Below are positions 41,687 to 50,715 of a stretch of DNA of 64,000 nt, one piece after another. The notes under the pieces are model-generated. The model worked only from the letters and a program-made list of their open reading frames with translations, did not search any database and was not told the DNA's origin. The position numbers and the translations under genes were made by a program. Source of the stretch: Fretibacterium fastidiosum (GTDB taxonomy: Bacteria > Synergistota > Synergistia > Synergistales > Aminobacteriaceae); NCBI RefSeq assembly GCF_964642095.1, contig NZ_OZ209244.1:1178001-1242000 (forward strand), written 5' to 3'. How positions within the stretch are numbered: the first letter of the stretch is position 1; the number at the start of each line of letters is the position of its first letter.

Positions 41687-42234
41687 TTGAGGATGGGGAG
41701 GAGCGCCTTGAAGTGCGGCGTTCCGGCCTCGCCCATCATCTGATAGATCACCGTCTCCGCCGGCACCACGAGGGCGCCGAAGCTCCTGACCGCGGCCAGC
41801 GCCAGCTCGTGGTTCGTCCCCTCGCGGCTCCCGCAGGCGTCCGCGGCCAGGACGACCTTCACCCCCCGGCCCACGAGGTCCATGGCCGTCGCGAGGACGC
41901 AGATGTGGGTCTCGATGCCGAAGATCACCGCCGTGTTTCGACCCAGCGCGGTCACCACGGCGTCGAACCCCGCCGCGCCGCAGCAGGAGAAGGAGGTCTT
42001 CGTCAGGTTGGGGGTCCCCGCGGGGATCAGCTCCGCGAGCTGCGGCACCGTGGGGCCGATGCCCCTGGGGTACTGCTCCGTCACCACGAGGGGGACCGAG
42101 AGCTCCCGTGCCGCGGTCAGGAGCTTTGCGGAGCTCCGGACGACGGCCTCTCCGTTCGAGATGGCCGGCAGAAGCCGCTCCTGAAGGTCCACCATCAGGA
42201 AGAACGACGATTGAGCGCTAACGAGCGTGTGCAT
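41683..42234 (-). CDS. Isochorismatase-family cysteine hydrolase
   Basis: A 183-residue YcaC-like hydrolase. The triad is Asp in LMVDLQERLLPAI, Lys in LTKTSFSC, and Cys in VIFGIETHICVLATAMDLVG. PLVVTEQYPRGIGPTVPQL is typical of the family. Substrates of this group include nicotinamide and hydroxamates; not predictable here. ATG at 42234 follows AGGGAGTGG. First gene of a four-gene run (hydrolase, Sel1, glycosyltransferase, SNF2) with short overlaps or gaps. Confidence 0.85.
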   Translation of the reverse strand: MHTLVSAQSSFFLMVDLQERLLPAISNGEAVVRSSAKLLTAARELSVPLVVTEQYPRGIGPTVPQLAELIPAGTPNLTKTSFSCCGAAGFDAVVTALGRNTAVIFGIETHICVLATAMDLVGRGVKVVLAADACGSREGTNHELALAAVRSFGALVVPAETVIYQMMGEAGTPHFKALLPILK

Positions 42235-42314
42235 GTAAGACCACTCCCTATCCTGCAAAGAGCTTCCGAACGAGAAAATTCGCCGTTCAGGACCTTTTTA
42301 CTTTACTGATTTTC

Positions 42315-42324
42315 ATTATACAAT
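42315..42324. promoter_or_regulatory. Overlapping divergent -10 elements
   Basis: ATTATA (42315-42320) is TATAAT toward the hydrolase operon, and TACAAT (42319-42324) faces proB. The two promoters overlap, so the two transcripts may compete. Confidence 0.5.
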
Positions 42325-42397
42325 AAGCCCCATATGAAGGAGCAGGGGCCGACATACGCAAAACGCGGGGGCCCCGGCCCGAAAGGGGACAGAGGAC

Positions 42398-43513
42398 GTG
42401 GATCGGGGAAGCCTGCGCGGCTCAAAGCGCATCGTCGTCAAGGTCGGGACCAGCTCCATCACGTACCCGACCGGACGCATCAACATCGGAAAAATGGAGC
42501 GGCTCGTGCGCGAGGTCTCGGACCTGCACAACTCCGGGCGCAGCGTCATCCTCACGACGTCGGGCGCCGTGGGCGCGGGGGTTGGGAAGCTGGGCCGGAT
42601 GCCCGAAAGCCTGCCCCAGAAGCAGGCCATGGCCGCCGTGGGGCAGGGGATCCTCATGCAGATGTACGAGAAGTTCTTCAGCGAGTACTCCCAGAGCGTC
42701 GCCCAGCTCCTCCTGACGCGGGACTGCTTCTCGAACCCGGAGCGCTACCACAACTCCCGCAACGCGCTCTTCGCCCTGATGGAGTACGGCGTCATCCCCA
42801 TCGTCAACGAGAACGACACCGTGGCCGTCGAGGAGCTCAAGTTCGGCGACAACGACCGCCTGTCGGCCATGGTGGCCTGCAACGCGGACGCGGACCTCCT
42901 GATCATCCTGTCGGACATCGCGGGGCTCTACGACGCCGACCCCCGGCGTAACCCGAACGCGCGCCTCATCCGCGAGGTCAGCGTCATCACGCCGGAGATC
43001 GAGGCCAACTCCACGACGCGGGGCAGCAGCATGTCGAGCGGCGGCATGGCCACGAAGCTGGGGGCCGCGCGCATCGCCATGGCGGGCGGCATCCCCATGG
43101 TCATCGCCTCGAGCGACGAGCCGGACGTCCTGCGCCGCATCGCGGACGGCGAGGACCTGGGGACGTGCTTCGTCCCCCACCGGGAGGGCTACTCCGCGCG
43201 GCGCCAGTGGCTGGCCGTCGGCAGCGCCCCCGCCGGGACGGTGACGGTGGACGGCGGGGCGGAGCGCGCCATCCTCCACCAGGGCGGAAGCCTCCTGCCC
43301 GCCGGCGTCCTCCGCGTGGAGGGGGATTTCCCCGCCGGCAGCGTCGTCTCCATCCGCAGCGCGGAGGGCCGGGAGGTCGCGCGGGGCATCAGCAGCTACG
43401 CCTCGGACGACGCGCGGCGCATCCTGGGCCGCCGGTCGGACGAGATCGCGGGCGTCCTGGGGGCCTGCGACTTCGAGGAGCTCGTACACCGCAACAACAT
43501 GGCGCTGGTGTAG
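42398..43513 (+). CDS. proB: Glutamate 5-kinase
   Basis: A 371-residue kinase for the first step of proline synthesis. The amino-acid kinase domain has KRIVVKVGTSSITYPTGRIN, VILTTSGAVGAGVGKLG, IPIVNENDTVAVEELKFGDN and LIILSDIAGLYDADPRRNPN, with the SSGGMATKLGAARIAMAGG loop. A C-terminal PUA domain follows from about residue 275. GTG at 42398 has GGGGACAGAGG. proA, often the next gene, is absent; the following DNA is repeat. Confidence 0.95.
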   Translation: MDRGSLRGSKRIVVKVGTSSITYPTGRINIGKMERLVREVSDLHNSGRSVILTTSGAVGAGVGKLGRMPESLPQKQAMAAVGQGILMQMYEKFFSEYSQSVAQLLLTRDCFSNPERYHNSRNALFALMEYGVIPIVNENDTVAVEELKFGDNDRLSAMVACNADADLLIILSDIAGLYDADPRRNPNARLIREVSVITPEIEANSTTRGSSMSSGGMATKLGAARIAMAGGIPMVIASSDEPDVLRRIADGEDLGTCFVPHREGYSARRQWLAVGSAPAGTVTVDGGAERAILHQGGSLLPAGVLRVEGDFPAGSVVSIRSAEGREVARGISSYASDDARRILGRRSDEIAGVLGACDFEELVHRNNMALV

Positions 43514-43529
43514 GGGCAGGATTGGCGCG

Positions 43530-43857
43530 TTTTCAGGCCCCTGGTTTATTAGGCTCCCCGGAAGGGGAGCTGCCCCGCAGGAGCTGAGGGGTTGTTTTGG
43601 CCCCGCAAGGGGTGGGACTGACGGCCTGTGAGCGAGGGCGAACGGCAGCCGGAAGGCTCCCCGAAGGGGAGGCGGCGAGTGTTTTTCATAAGACGTGCCT
43701 GTCTGACATTCCCCGCCAACGCCTCTACAAGGCAATCCATTGCCTTGCTTCGGCACAGCCGACCGACACGACGCCGGTCGCCTGTCGGCGTCCGTAAGCC
43801 GTGTCGTCTGGCTGCCCTCCGGTCCTTTGGGCCACCTTCCCTCAGGGGAGGCAGGAT
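43530..43857 (-). repeat. Partial modular repeat copy between proB and a Rpn gene
   Basis: Contains the GGCTCCCCGGAAGGGGAGCT edge, the GACGGCCTGTGAGCGAGGGC block, GGCTCCCCGAAGGGGAGG, the 'ATAAGACGTGCCTGTCTGACA' type block, the CAAGGCAATCCATTGCCTTG palindrome, a single Z stem-loop and the CACCTTCCCTCAGGGGAGGC edge. The TACCAAATCGCG terminal inverted repeats are missing. Confidence 0.8.
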
Positions 43858-43906
43858 ATATGTTATTGAACGTTCCGGGCGGAGGGGCGTAGCCTTTCCG
43901 CCCTTT

Positions 43907-43933
43907 TTGCATGGTGTGCTGTTGGGTTATAAT
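43907..43933 (+). promoter_or_regulatory. Candidate promoter for the first Rpn gene
   Basis: TTGCAT (43907-43912) and TATAAT (43928-43933) with 15-base spacing, ending 45 bases before the start codon. Confidence 0.5.
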
Positions 43934-43978
43934 GCAGTCGGAGAAGTGCAGCTGAAGGAGTGGAGGCGAGGGAGGACG

Positions 43979-45001
43979 ATGGGGACGGAGGAGCCGGAGG
44001 GACGTTCGGCTGGGGAGCCTGGCGGCGGGACGATCTTTGACGACGTGTTTCGAACGATGCTCCAGAAGCTGCCGCGTCTTGTGCCGGCGGTGCTGAACGA
44101 GGTGTTCGGGACGGACTATGGGCCGGACGAGCGCATGGAGCAGTTCCGCAACGAGCAGATTGGGCCGGGCGGGAGGACGGTGACGGACTCCGTGCTGCAG
44201 GTTCGGGACCGGACGTACCACGTGGAGTGCCAGAGCACGGCGGACGGGACGATGGCGGTGCGGATGATCGAGTACGACTTTCGCATTGCGCTGGACGGGG
44301 CGCTGAGGGCTGGTGGGAGCTACGAGATGAGTTTTCCGCACTCCTGCGTGCTGTACCTGCGCCACGGTCGGACCTCTCCTGAGGAGCTCAAGGTGAAGGT
44401 GAACCTGCCGGATGGGGGGTCGTTCTGGTACAGGACGCCGGTGGTGAAGGTGCAGGAGTACACGCGGGAGGAGATATTTGAGAAGCGGCTTTTGTTTTTT
44501 CTGCCGTACTACGTCATGCGCTACGAGAAGCAGTTCCGTCGGATCGAGGAGGACGAGGGGCGTCTTGCGGAGCTTCGCCGAGAGTTTGAGGCGATCCTGA
44601 GGGGGCTGGTGCGGGACGGGGACGAGGAGCTTCCTCGAGCGGACCTGATGGAGCTGATTCTGAGGGTGGTGGACCACATGCTTGGGACTGAGAGCAGGAT
44701 ACGAAGGGAGGTTCACGAGGTTATGGGCGGACGGGTTCTGGAGCTGTACTCGGAGAGGCTGAGGCGCGAGGAACGGGCCGAGGGCCGTGCCGAGGGCCGT
44801 GAGCTGGGCCGCGCGGAGGAGCGGGCGAAGATGGAGAGCGTTCTGGTTCACGTGAGGGATGAGGGCCGCGATCTGGGCCGTTCGGAGGTTGTGCGTCAGC
44901 TCTGCGCGTCGGGCCTCCTGACGCCGGAGCAGATCGCCGGTGCGGTGGGGATGACGCCGGAGGAAGTCCGCGCCCTGCAGGGGGGACTCGGCGGGAGGTG
45001 A
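43979..45001 (+). CDS. Rpn-type PD-(D/E)XK nuclease / putative transposase
   Basis: A 340-residue protein of the Rpn/YhgA-like PD-(D/E)XK group. The nuclease core is at about 25-110: TVTDSVLQVRDRTYHVECQS supplies the Asp and the E-x-Q active site, followed by MAVRMIEYDFRIAL. The C-terminal region has degenerate Ala/Glu/Gly/Arg repeats (RAEGRAEGRELGRAEERA) and ends with a helical module LTPEQIAGAVGMTPEEVRAL. Rpn proteins cleave DNA and promote recombination. ATG at 43979 follows GAGGGAGG. Flanked on both sides by the dispersed repeat family. Confidence 0.8.
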   Translation: MGTEEPEGRSAGEPGGGTIFDDVFRTMLQKLPRLVPAVLNEVFGTDYGPDERMEQFRNEQIGPGGRTVTDSVLQVRDRTYHVECQSTADGTMAVRMIEYDFRIALDGALRAGGSYEMSFPHSCVLYLRHGRTSPEELKVKVNLPDGGSFWYRTPVVKVQEYTREEIFEKRLLFFLPYYVMRYEKQFRRIEEDEGRLAELRREFEAILRGLVRDGDEELPRADLMELILRVVDHMLGTESRIRREVHEVMGGRVLELYSERLRREERAEGRAEGRELGRAEERAKMESVLVHVRDEGRDLGRSEVVRQLCASGLLTPEQIAGAVGMTPEEVRALQGGLGGR

Positions 45002-45011
45002 TGCCGGCCTC

Positions 45012-45540
45012 CTGCTTTGCCTCCCCTGAAAGGGGAGGTGCCGAACGTAGTGAGGCGGAGGGGTTCAGCCAGACGACACGACTTACGGACGCCGACAGGC
45101 GGTCGGCGTCGTGTCGGTCGGCTGAGGGCGAAGGAAGTCCGGGGGACTTCCGCAGCTCAGCCAGACGACACGACTTACGGACGCCGACAGGCGGTCGGCG
45201 TCGTGTCGGTCGGCTGAGGGCGAAGGAAGTCCGGGGGACTTCCGCAGCTCGGCCAGACGACCAGTGGACAATTTATTGTCGTCTTTCGGCGTTGGCGGGA
45301 GATGTCAGACAGATGTTTTCAGTGAAAACTACTGCGTAAGTTTGCCTCCCCAGACACCCCCCAGTCCCTGCGGGACAGCCCCCCTTGCAGGGGGGCCAAA
45401 TCAAACCGGGGGCCGAAAAACATGCTTTGCCTCCCCTTGCAGGGGAGCCTAAAAAGCGCGCCCTGTCTTTGCCTTGCCTCCCCTGAAAGGGGAGGTGGTC
45501 CGAAGGACCGGAGGGGTTATTTTTCGCTCCGCCCACGTTC
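45012..45540 (+). repeat. Modular repeat copy with tandem Z-Y cassettes and further fragments
   Basis: After a CCTCCCCTGAAAGGGGAGGT edge, a 92-bp unit (Z then Y stem-loop) occurs twice in tandem at 45066-45157 and 45158-45249 with near identity, followed by a partial third junction. A diverged AATGTCAGACAGG-like segment appears near 45300. Additional edge fragments (GACAGCCCCCCTTGCAGGGG, CCTCCCCTGAAAGGGGAGGTGGTCC) run to about 45520. No gene is supported in 45002-46013. Confidence 0.8.
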
Positions 45541-45595
45541 CCCGCACGCTTCCGGAACGGATTTGCGGTTTTCTGCAAAAAAAGGTCCTTAGGTC

Positions 45596-45625
45596 TTGCA
45601 TTTGCCGCGGTGTTGCGTGTATAAT
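45596..45625 (+). promoter_or_regulatory. Candidate promoter for the surface-protein gene
   Basis: TTGCAT (45596-45601) and TATAAT (45620-45625) with an 18-base spacer. If used, the leader of the downstream gene would be about 380 nt long. Confidence 0.55.
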
Positions 45626-45916
45626 TCTATACCAAAGGCGCGGCCTCTCGATCGGCGTCGCTTTGTCTTCTGCCGAACCACAAAAACGTCCCCGGCGGCC
45701 GCGTCCGTGCGACGAACCAAACGCCGTGGGGGCGAAGTCTCTGCCAGAAAGGAGTGTTTGTCGGCGCTGGCGTTCTTTGGCTTTGCGGGCTGGAAACGGC
45801 CCTCTGCGCTTACGCTCCGTCGCCTGTAAGGAAGGCGGCGTGGGCGGTGCGGCCCTCGGGCCGCGGCATGTTATCGCAACTAGGGAAGGATAACAGGCAA
45901 GATCAGGATTTAAATT

Positions 45917-45937
45917 TGTCCGTTTGAAAAAAACGGA
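45917..45937 (+). promoter_or_regulatory. Leader hairpin upstream of the surface-protein gene
   Basis: GTCCGTTT and AAACGGAC pair around GAAAA. It lies 77 bases before the TTG start. It could stabilise the mRNA 5' region or act as a regulatory hairpin; it is not followed by a T-run. Confidence 0.4.
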
Positions 45938-46013
45938 CGCGCGCTTTGTGGTTTGGATCCTCGGGGCGTTGCACCTGCCCCTGGGATTCGGATTTTGAGA
46001 GGAGGAATTTCGG

Positions 46014-48962
46014 TTGAATAAGAAACTGAAACTGTTTGGTCTGCTGGCGCTGACTCTGGCGCTGGCGGCCGGAGTGGCCTGGGCAGTTTTGCCGGATCAC
46101 GTGCTGTCGGGCAACGATGTGAACAACATCACGACGGCGGCTGCCGGTGCCAATGCGTACAACACCATCAGCGGCAACGGAACTCAGCTGGGCAGTGTGG
46201 GGACTAACGGAGCGGGTAGCCCTAACTTTTTACAGATCCTGCAGCTGAACGCGGATGAGGGAAATACGGTGACCCTCGCACCTCGCGCTACGGGCAATCA
46301 GACTTTTCAGGAGTCTGTTGCTGCTCGGAAGGTCCAGGTCCTTGTCAACAACGGCAACAGGGGCAAGGTCGTCATCAAGGCGTCGAACGGCGATAACCCT
46401 GCCGGGGCAAATCGGACCATCTACCACGGCGGTACGGTCCAGATGGGCGGTACCTTGGGCGTGACCAACAACAACGCCTTGGGCCAGCGCTGGGTCGGCG
46501 TGGTGGGCAGCCGCACCGAGGCACGGGCGCCCGTGTTCCAGGTGGAAGAAGTGGACAAACTGCAGCTGGGTGTGAACGATCCCGACAATAATCCTACGTT
46601 CCAGCCGTTCTTCCTGATGCTCAATACTGCCGACGGCGGCGCTGCCACTGACCTGCGCTACGTCAAGGTCAATGCCGATGCGGTGTCCTCGAAGCTGCAG
46701 GGGCTTTCGCTCCATCATGGTCTCGATCAGCGTAACTATAATGGTGGAGCTCCTATGCCGAATTCCGGCGCAGGTGCTGCTAACGACACCTTTATCACGG
46801 CCACGGACGCTGCTGCGACCGAGTTCGTCCGCCTGATCAAGCAGGGCAAGGGATCGTTGTTCATCAATGGTGACACCGCCAGCCTTGCCGCGGCGGGGGA
46901 GGGCTTAGTTGCCCTGCCGGGTGTGTGGGCGGGAATCACGGGTTACAGGGCGGTTGACGGAGCGCACCACCAGGGTGGAACGGTCGTCGAGGGCGGCGTG
47001 CTCCAGGTCGATGGCGGAAATGCCTCTGTCCGCAACGACCACTTCCGCGGCTCTCTGGGCAAGGTGTGGACGGCGTTCCAGGGCTCGGCTTCTGCGATGG
47101 CCAATCCCTACGACCCCGCGTCCTATCTTGGTCAGGCTGTTGCCGCTCTTTACAACCCGCTGTTCATCCAGAACGACGCCAAGGTCATGGTGAACCGCAG
47201 CCAGTTCTTCAGCGACTTCAACGTCGCCAAGGACGCCACCTTCCACGTGGACGAGTACACGCTGGCGAGCACCAACTACAACCCGCAGATCGCGGTGACG
47301 CTGGACCAGAAGGATTCCAAGGCGGACGGCCTGCTCGAGGGCAAGTTTGACCTGGTTCTGGATTCCGTCCTCGCTGCGGCCCGCCCGACCAACGATCCTA
47401 CAAACCCGGGGATCGCAAACAACGGTCAGGCTATCTTCTTCATCAACAACGCCGAGAACAAGATCTTTGATGCGGGTACCACCCTGGTGGCTAACGGCGT
47501 GTTAGAGATCATGGGTGCCAAGTCCATCGGCGGCGGCCAGGTGACGATCGGCGCAACGGGCGGCAACGGCCTTCCCGATCGCGGATTTACGACGGCTAAC
47601 TTGGGCACCTTTGCAGCGAACAAGACCTTCAAGCTGGAGAACGTGACCCTGGGTCAGGTGGGTGGCGCTGTGGCTGTGGAGCAGGGGGAGACCCTGTCCT
47701 TTAAGGACATCACCCTCAACAACATGGGCACGGGGGCGGCGAACACCTTCCGCATCAACCCTGTGGGCGTGACCCTGGCTGAGGGGTACCTCAACAACGC
47801 TGGAGGCGATCCCTTCCCGGCGACGACGCCTCTGACGACGCCTCTTCCCGGCAGCTGGACCGACACGGCGACGGTGGTGTTTGGCGATGCGAACTCGGCG
47901 GACGCCGTGTACCGCGTCGAGGGCGTGTTGCGCAACCCGACCCGCGTGGACGTGGAGCGCGGCGTGTGGCAGCTGAACAACTTCCCGACGCCGACCGCGA
48001 CGCAGGTTGCGACGAACGTGAACCCCTTCATGAACGTCTACGTCTACCCGACGGCAGTCCTCTCCCTGGCCAAGGACGTCAATGACTTCAGCCCCTATAT
48101 GGACCTGAAGGTTACCGACGACAGCCGCATCCGCCTGGTGCTGCGCGACAGCGATATCGCTGCGTCCCGTGCCGACGCGATGGGCAAGCCCGCGGTCTTC
48201 CATGCGCACCACATCGACTACTCCGCGCTTGGTGCTGGCGCTCAGAACAAGGATCGCCGCTTGAATATCCAGCTGGATCCCTCTCAGTTGACCGGCGGCA
48301 CGATCAAGCAGGGCTGGGTCAAGCTGGTCTTCTCGACCGACGCGAGGAATTGGAATAACCTGCACTACCTGCGCGAGTACACGCCCGGCCTCACCTACGA
48401 GGACTACGCGAAGGTCCGCATCACCTGGACCACGACGTCCGACATCGTGAAGAACGCCGTGGCTCACGTGGACCAGAACAGCTACACGATCCTCGTTGAG
48501 GTTGGCGAGAACGTCACCGACCCGGTGAACCCTGGCACGCCGGCTCCGACGCCTGATAAGAAGCCGGATGGCCCGGAGATCAACGCCCCCGCCACGGTGG
48601 AGCCCGGCAAGACCGTGACCTTCACGCTCGGCGACTGGTACCTCAACGACAAGAAGCTGGCGGCTGGCGATGTCAAGGATATCGTTTGGATGCTGGATGG
48701 CAAGGACGTGACCGCTCAGGTCAAGGGCAACAAGCTTGAGGTCAACGCCCCCGCGGCTGAAGGTACGATGACCCTTGAGATCAAGGGCAAGCTGGCGAGC
48801 GATCCCACTAAGGAGCTCTCCCAGAAGAAGTCCGTCATGGTCAAGAAGGCCGGAGCGACGCCTGAGCCTGAGAAGAAGAGCTCCGGCGGCGGCTGCGACG
48901 CGGGCTTCGGCGCTCTGGCACTGGTGGCTGGTGCGGCGTTCCTCCTTCGCAGGAAGAACTAG
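46014..48962 (+). CDS. Large secreted surface protein with Synerg-CTERM tail
   Basis: A 982-residue exported protein. TTG at 46014 has GAGAGGAGG eight bases upstream. The signal peptide is KLKLFGLLALTLALAAGVAW-A. The body is Asn/Gly/Ala-rich with many short beta-strand repeats (GTTLVANGVLEIMGAKSIGG, FKLENVTLGQVGGAVAVEQG), recalling a beta-helix or autotransporter-passenger style stalk. Residues about 845-940 form an Ig-like domain (GPEINAPATVEPGKTVTFTL). The tail SSGGGCDAGFGALALVAGAA FLLRRKN is a canonical Synerg-CTERM signal. Probably a cell-surface anchored adhesin or layer protein; codon use suggests high expression. Confidence 0.85.
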   Translation: MNKKLKLFGLLALTLALAAGVAWAVLPDHVLSGNDVNNITTAAAGANAYNTISGNGTQLGSVGTNGAGSPNFLQILQLNADEGNTVTLAPRATGNQTFQESVAARKVQVLVNNGNRGKVVIKASNGDNPAGANRTIYHGGTVQMGGTLGVTNNNALGQRWVGVVGSRTEARAPVFQVEEVDKLQLGVNDPDNNPTFQPFFLMLNTADGGAATDLRYVKVNADAVSSKLQGLSLHHGLDQRNYNGGAPMPNSGAGAANDTFITATDAAATEFVRLIKQGKGSLFINGDTASLAAAGEGLVALPGVWAGITGYRAVDGAHHQGGTVVEGGVLQVDGGNASVRNDHFRGSLGKVWTAFQGSASAMANPYDPASYLGQAVAALYNPLFIQNDAKVMVNRSQFFSDFNVAKDATFHVDEYTLASTNYNPQIAVTLDQKDSKADGLLEGKFDLVLDSVLAAARPTNDPTNPGIANNGQAIFFINNAENKIFDAGTTLVANGVLEIMGAKSIGGGQVTIGATGGNGLPDRGFTTANLGTFAANKTFKLENVTLGQVGGAVAVEQGETLSFKDITLNNMGTGAANTFRINPVGVTLAEGYLNNAGGDPFPATTPLTTPLPGSWTDTATVVFGDANSADAVYRVEGVLRNPTRVDVERGVWQLNNFPTPTATQVATNVNPFMNVYVYPTAVLSLAKDVNDFSPYMDLKVTDDSRIRLVLRDSDIAASRADAMGKPAVFHAHHIDYSALGAGAQNKDRRLNIQLDPSQLTGGTIKQGWVKLVFSTDARNWNNLHYLREYTPGLTYEDYAKVRITWTTTSDIVKNAVAHVDQNSYTILVEVGENVTDPVNPGTPAPTPDKKPDGPEINAPATVEPGKTVTFTLGDWYLNDKKLAAGDVKDIVWMLDGKDVTAQVKGNKLEVNAPAAEGTMTLEIKGKLASDPTKELSQKKSVMVKKAGATPEPEKKSSGGGCDAGFGALALVAGAAFLLRRKN

Positions 48963-49023
48963 TCCGGTCGTTTAACAGCTCCATCGGTTAGGCGCCGGCA
49001 GACACAGGCAGAAGACGAACGAA

Positions 49024-49053
49024 AGCGGAAGGGCTCCGGCCCTTCCGCTTTTT
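49024..49053 (+). terminator. Terminator after the surface-protein gene
   Basis: AAGCGGAAGGG CTCCGG CCCTTCCGCTTTTTT, perfect stem plus T-run. Confidence 0.95.
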
Positions 49054-49090
49054 TACGTTTACTGAAGGAAGCGCTCCACAGCCTGTGGTT

Positions 49091-49117
49091 TTGACGTGGC
49101 GGCCCTTTTGCTATAAT
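49091..49117 (+). promoter_or_regulatory. Candidate promoter for the second Rpn gene
   Basis: TTGACG (49091-49096) and TATAAT (49112-49117) with 15-base spacing. The bases after the -10 (GAGGC) match those after the TATAAT elements at 51144 and before the nrdD leader. Confidence 0.55.
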
Positions 49118-49158
49118 GAGGCCGGGGAGTTGGATACGTTGAAGGAAGGGGAATGTGG

Positions 49159-50055
49159 ATGGCGGAGCGGGACATGACGGAGAAGCACCTGGAGGGGTAC
49201 AACGACGTCTTTGCGGACATCGTGAACGTGCTGCTCTTCAATGGGGAGCGGCGGGTGAGGCCGGAGGACCTTCAGGATGCGCGGTCCCGCACGCTCTACA
49301 AGGCGGACGGGAAGCTCCACGAACAGGAACGGGACGTTTCCAAGCTGTGGGTTTCCAAGGGCGCTGTGATCTCCCTGATCGGGTTCGAGAACCAGACCAA
49401 GGTGGACCGAGACATGGTGCTTCGGGTGCTGGGGTACGAGGGGGCGGACTACCGGGGCCAGTTGTCTGCAGGCAGAGGGCTGTACCCGGTGGTGACGCTG
49501 GTCCTCTACTTTGGAGAAGCGCCCTGGACAGGGCCGCGGACGCTGTTCGAGAGGGTCTCGGTGGCTGAGGGGCTGAGGCCGTTCGTGAACGACTACCGGG
49601 TCAACGTCTTTGAGGTTCCGCGCCTGACGGCGGAGCAGGTGGGGCAGTTTCGGAGCGACTTCAGGATCGTAGCAGACTACTTTGTGCAGATGGGGCGGGA
49701 CGGGGACTACGTGCCCCCGCGTCAGACGATCGAGCACGTGGATGCGGTGCTGAAGCTCCTATCCGCGCTGACGCAGGACCATCGGTTTGAGGATACGCAG
49801 AACGAGTTCAGGAAGGGGGAGGACGTCACGATGTTGAGCGTTTTGGACAAGGTTGAGGCCAGAGGCGTTGCATTGGGTGAGGCCAGAGGCGTTGCATTGG
49901 GTGAGGCCAGAGGCGTTGCCTTGGGCGAGGCCAGAGGTATCGCCTCCACGGCTCGGCGGATGCTGATGCGGGGTGTCCCGCTGGATCAGGTGGCCGACTT
50001 CACCGGGCTGTCCCTCGGCGAGGTGGAGGCGCTGCGAAGAGAGATGGACAACTGA
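49159..50055 (+). CDS. Rpn/YhgA-type PD-(D/E)XK nuclease family protein
   Basis: A 298-residue protein. The N-terminal half has the YhgA/Rpn fold: GYNDVFADIVNVLLFNGERR, LQDARSRTLYKADGKLHEQE RDVSKLW, then ISLIGFENQTKVDRDMVLRV with the E-x-Q active-site element. A 24-bp repeat in the DNA gives ARGVALGE three times in a row before ARGIASTARRMLMRGVPLDQ and the helical tail TGLSLGEVEALRREM. ATG at 49159 is favoured over 49153 by spacing to AAGGGGA. Different subfamily from the gene at 44 kb. Followed by dispersed repeat. Confidence 0.75.
   Translation: MAERDMTEKHLEGYNDVFADIVNVLLFNGERRVRPEDLQDARSRTLYKADGKLHEQERDVSKLWVSKGAVISLIGFENQTKVDRDMVLRVLGYEGADYRGQLSAGRGLYPVVTLVLYFGEAPWTGPRTLFERVSVAEGLRPFVNDYRVNVFEVPRLTAEQVGQFRSDFRIVADYFVQMGRDGDYVPPRQTIEHVDAVLKLLSALTQDHRFEDTQNEFRKGEDVTMLSVLDKVEARGVALGEARGVALGEARGVALGEARGIASTARRMLMRGVPLDQVADFTGLSLGEVEALRREMDN
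49855..49944 (+). repeat. In-frame 24-bp tandem repeat inside the Rpn gene
   Basis: The unit GAGGCCAGAGGCGTTGCATT+GGGT occurs at 49855-49878 and 49879-49902 identically, at 49903-49926 with two changes, and partially to 49944. The unit is eight codons, so copy-number change keeps the frame. Confidence 0.9.
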
Positions 50056-50076
50056 TCGTTTGATCGTTGGCCCCCA

Positions 50077-50715
50077 GTTGTTTTAGCCCCCCTGAAGGGG
50101 GGGCGGTCCCGCAGGGGCTGGGACTGACGGCCCGTGAGCGGTAGTGAACGGTAGCCGAAAGGCTCCCCGAAGGGGAGGGGTTGTTGGGCGCAAGAAACGA
50201 CCCCTCCGGTCCTTCGGACCACCTCCCCTTCCAGGGGAGGCAAAAAGAAGAGGCGCGCTTTTGGGCCCCCCTGAAAGGGGGGCTGGCGAGCCCCACAGGG
50301 GGGTAGGGGCGGCGAGTGTTTTTCATAAGACGCGCCTGTCTGACATTCCCCGCCAACGCCTCCACAAGGCAATCCATTGCCTTGCTTCGGCACAGCCGAC
50401 CGACCGGCCGCCGCAATCCTCCCGAAAGATCGGCTTGCGTGAGGCCGGTCGTCTGGCCGAACCCCTCCGCCGCCCTTGGCGGCACCTCCCCTTTCAGGGG
50501 AGGCAAAAAGAAGAGGCGCGTTTTAGCCCCCAGTTTATTAGGCTCTCCTGGAAGGGGAACTGGTGAGCCCCGAAGGGGGGAACTGAGGGGTTGTTTTTGA
50601 GCGTGAAAAGCAAATCCCTCCGGTCCTTCGGACCACCTCCCCTTCCAGGGGAGGCGAAAAGAAGAGGCGCGTTTTAGGCCCCCGGTTGTTTTAGCCCCCC
50701 TGAAAGGGGGGCTGC
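50077..50715. repeat. Compound repeat block of several copies
   Basis: Four edge units (around 50077-50180, 50200-50300, 50480-50590, 50620-50715) flank one internal X-type stem-loop (about 50398-50460) and the CAAGGCAATCCATTGCCTTG palindrome. Short exchangeable hairpins before CACCTCCCC include GGTCCTTCGGACC (twice) and GCCGCCCTTGGCGGC. It fills the stretch between the second Rpn gene and the next small gene, and supplies the last codons of the latter. Confidence 0.8.
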
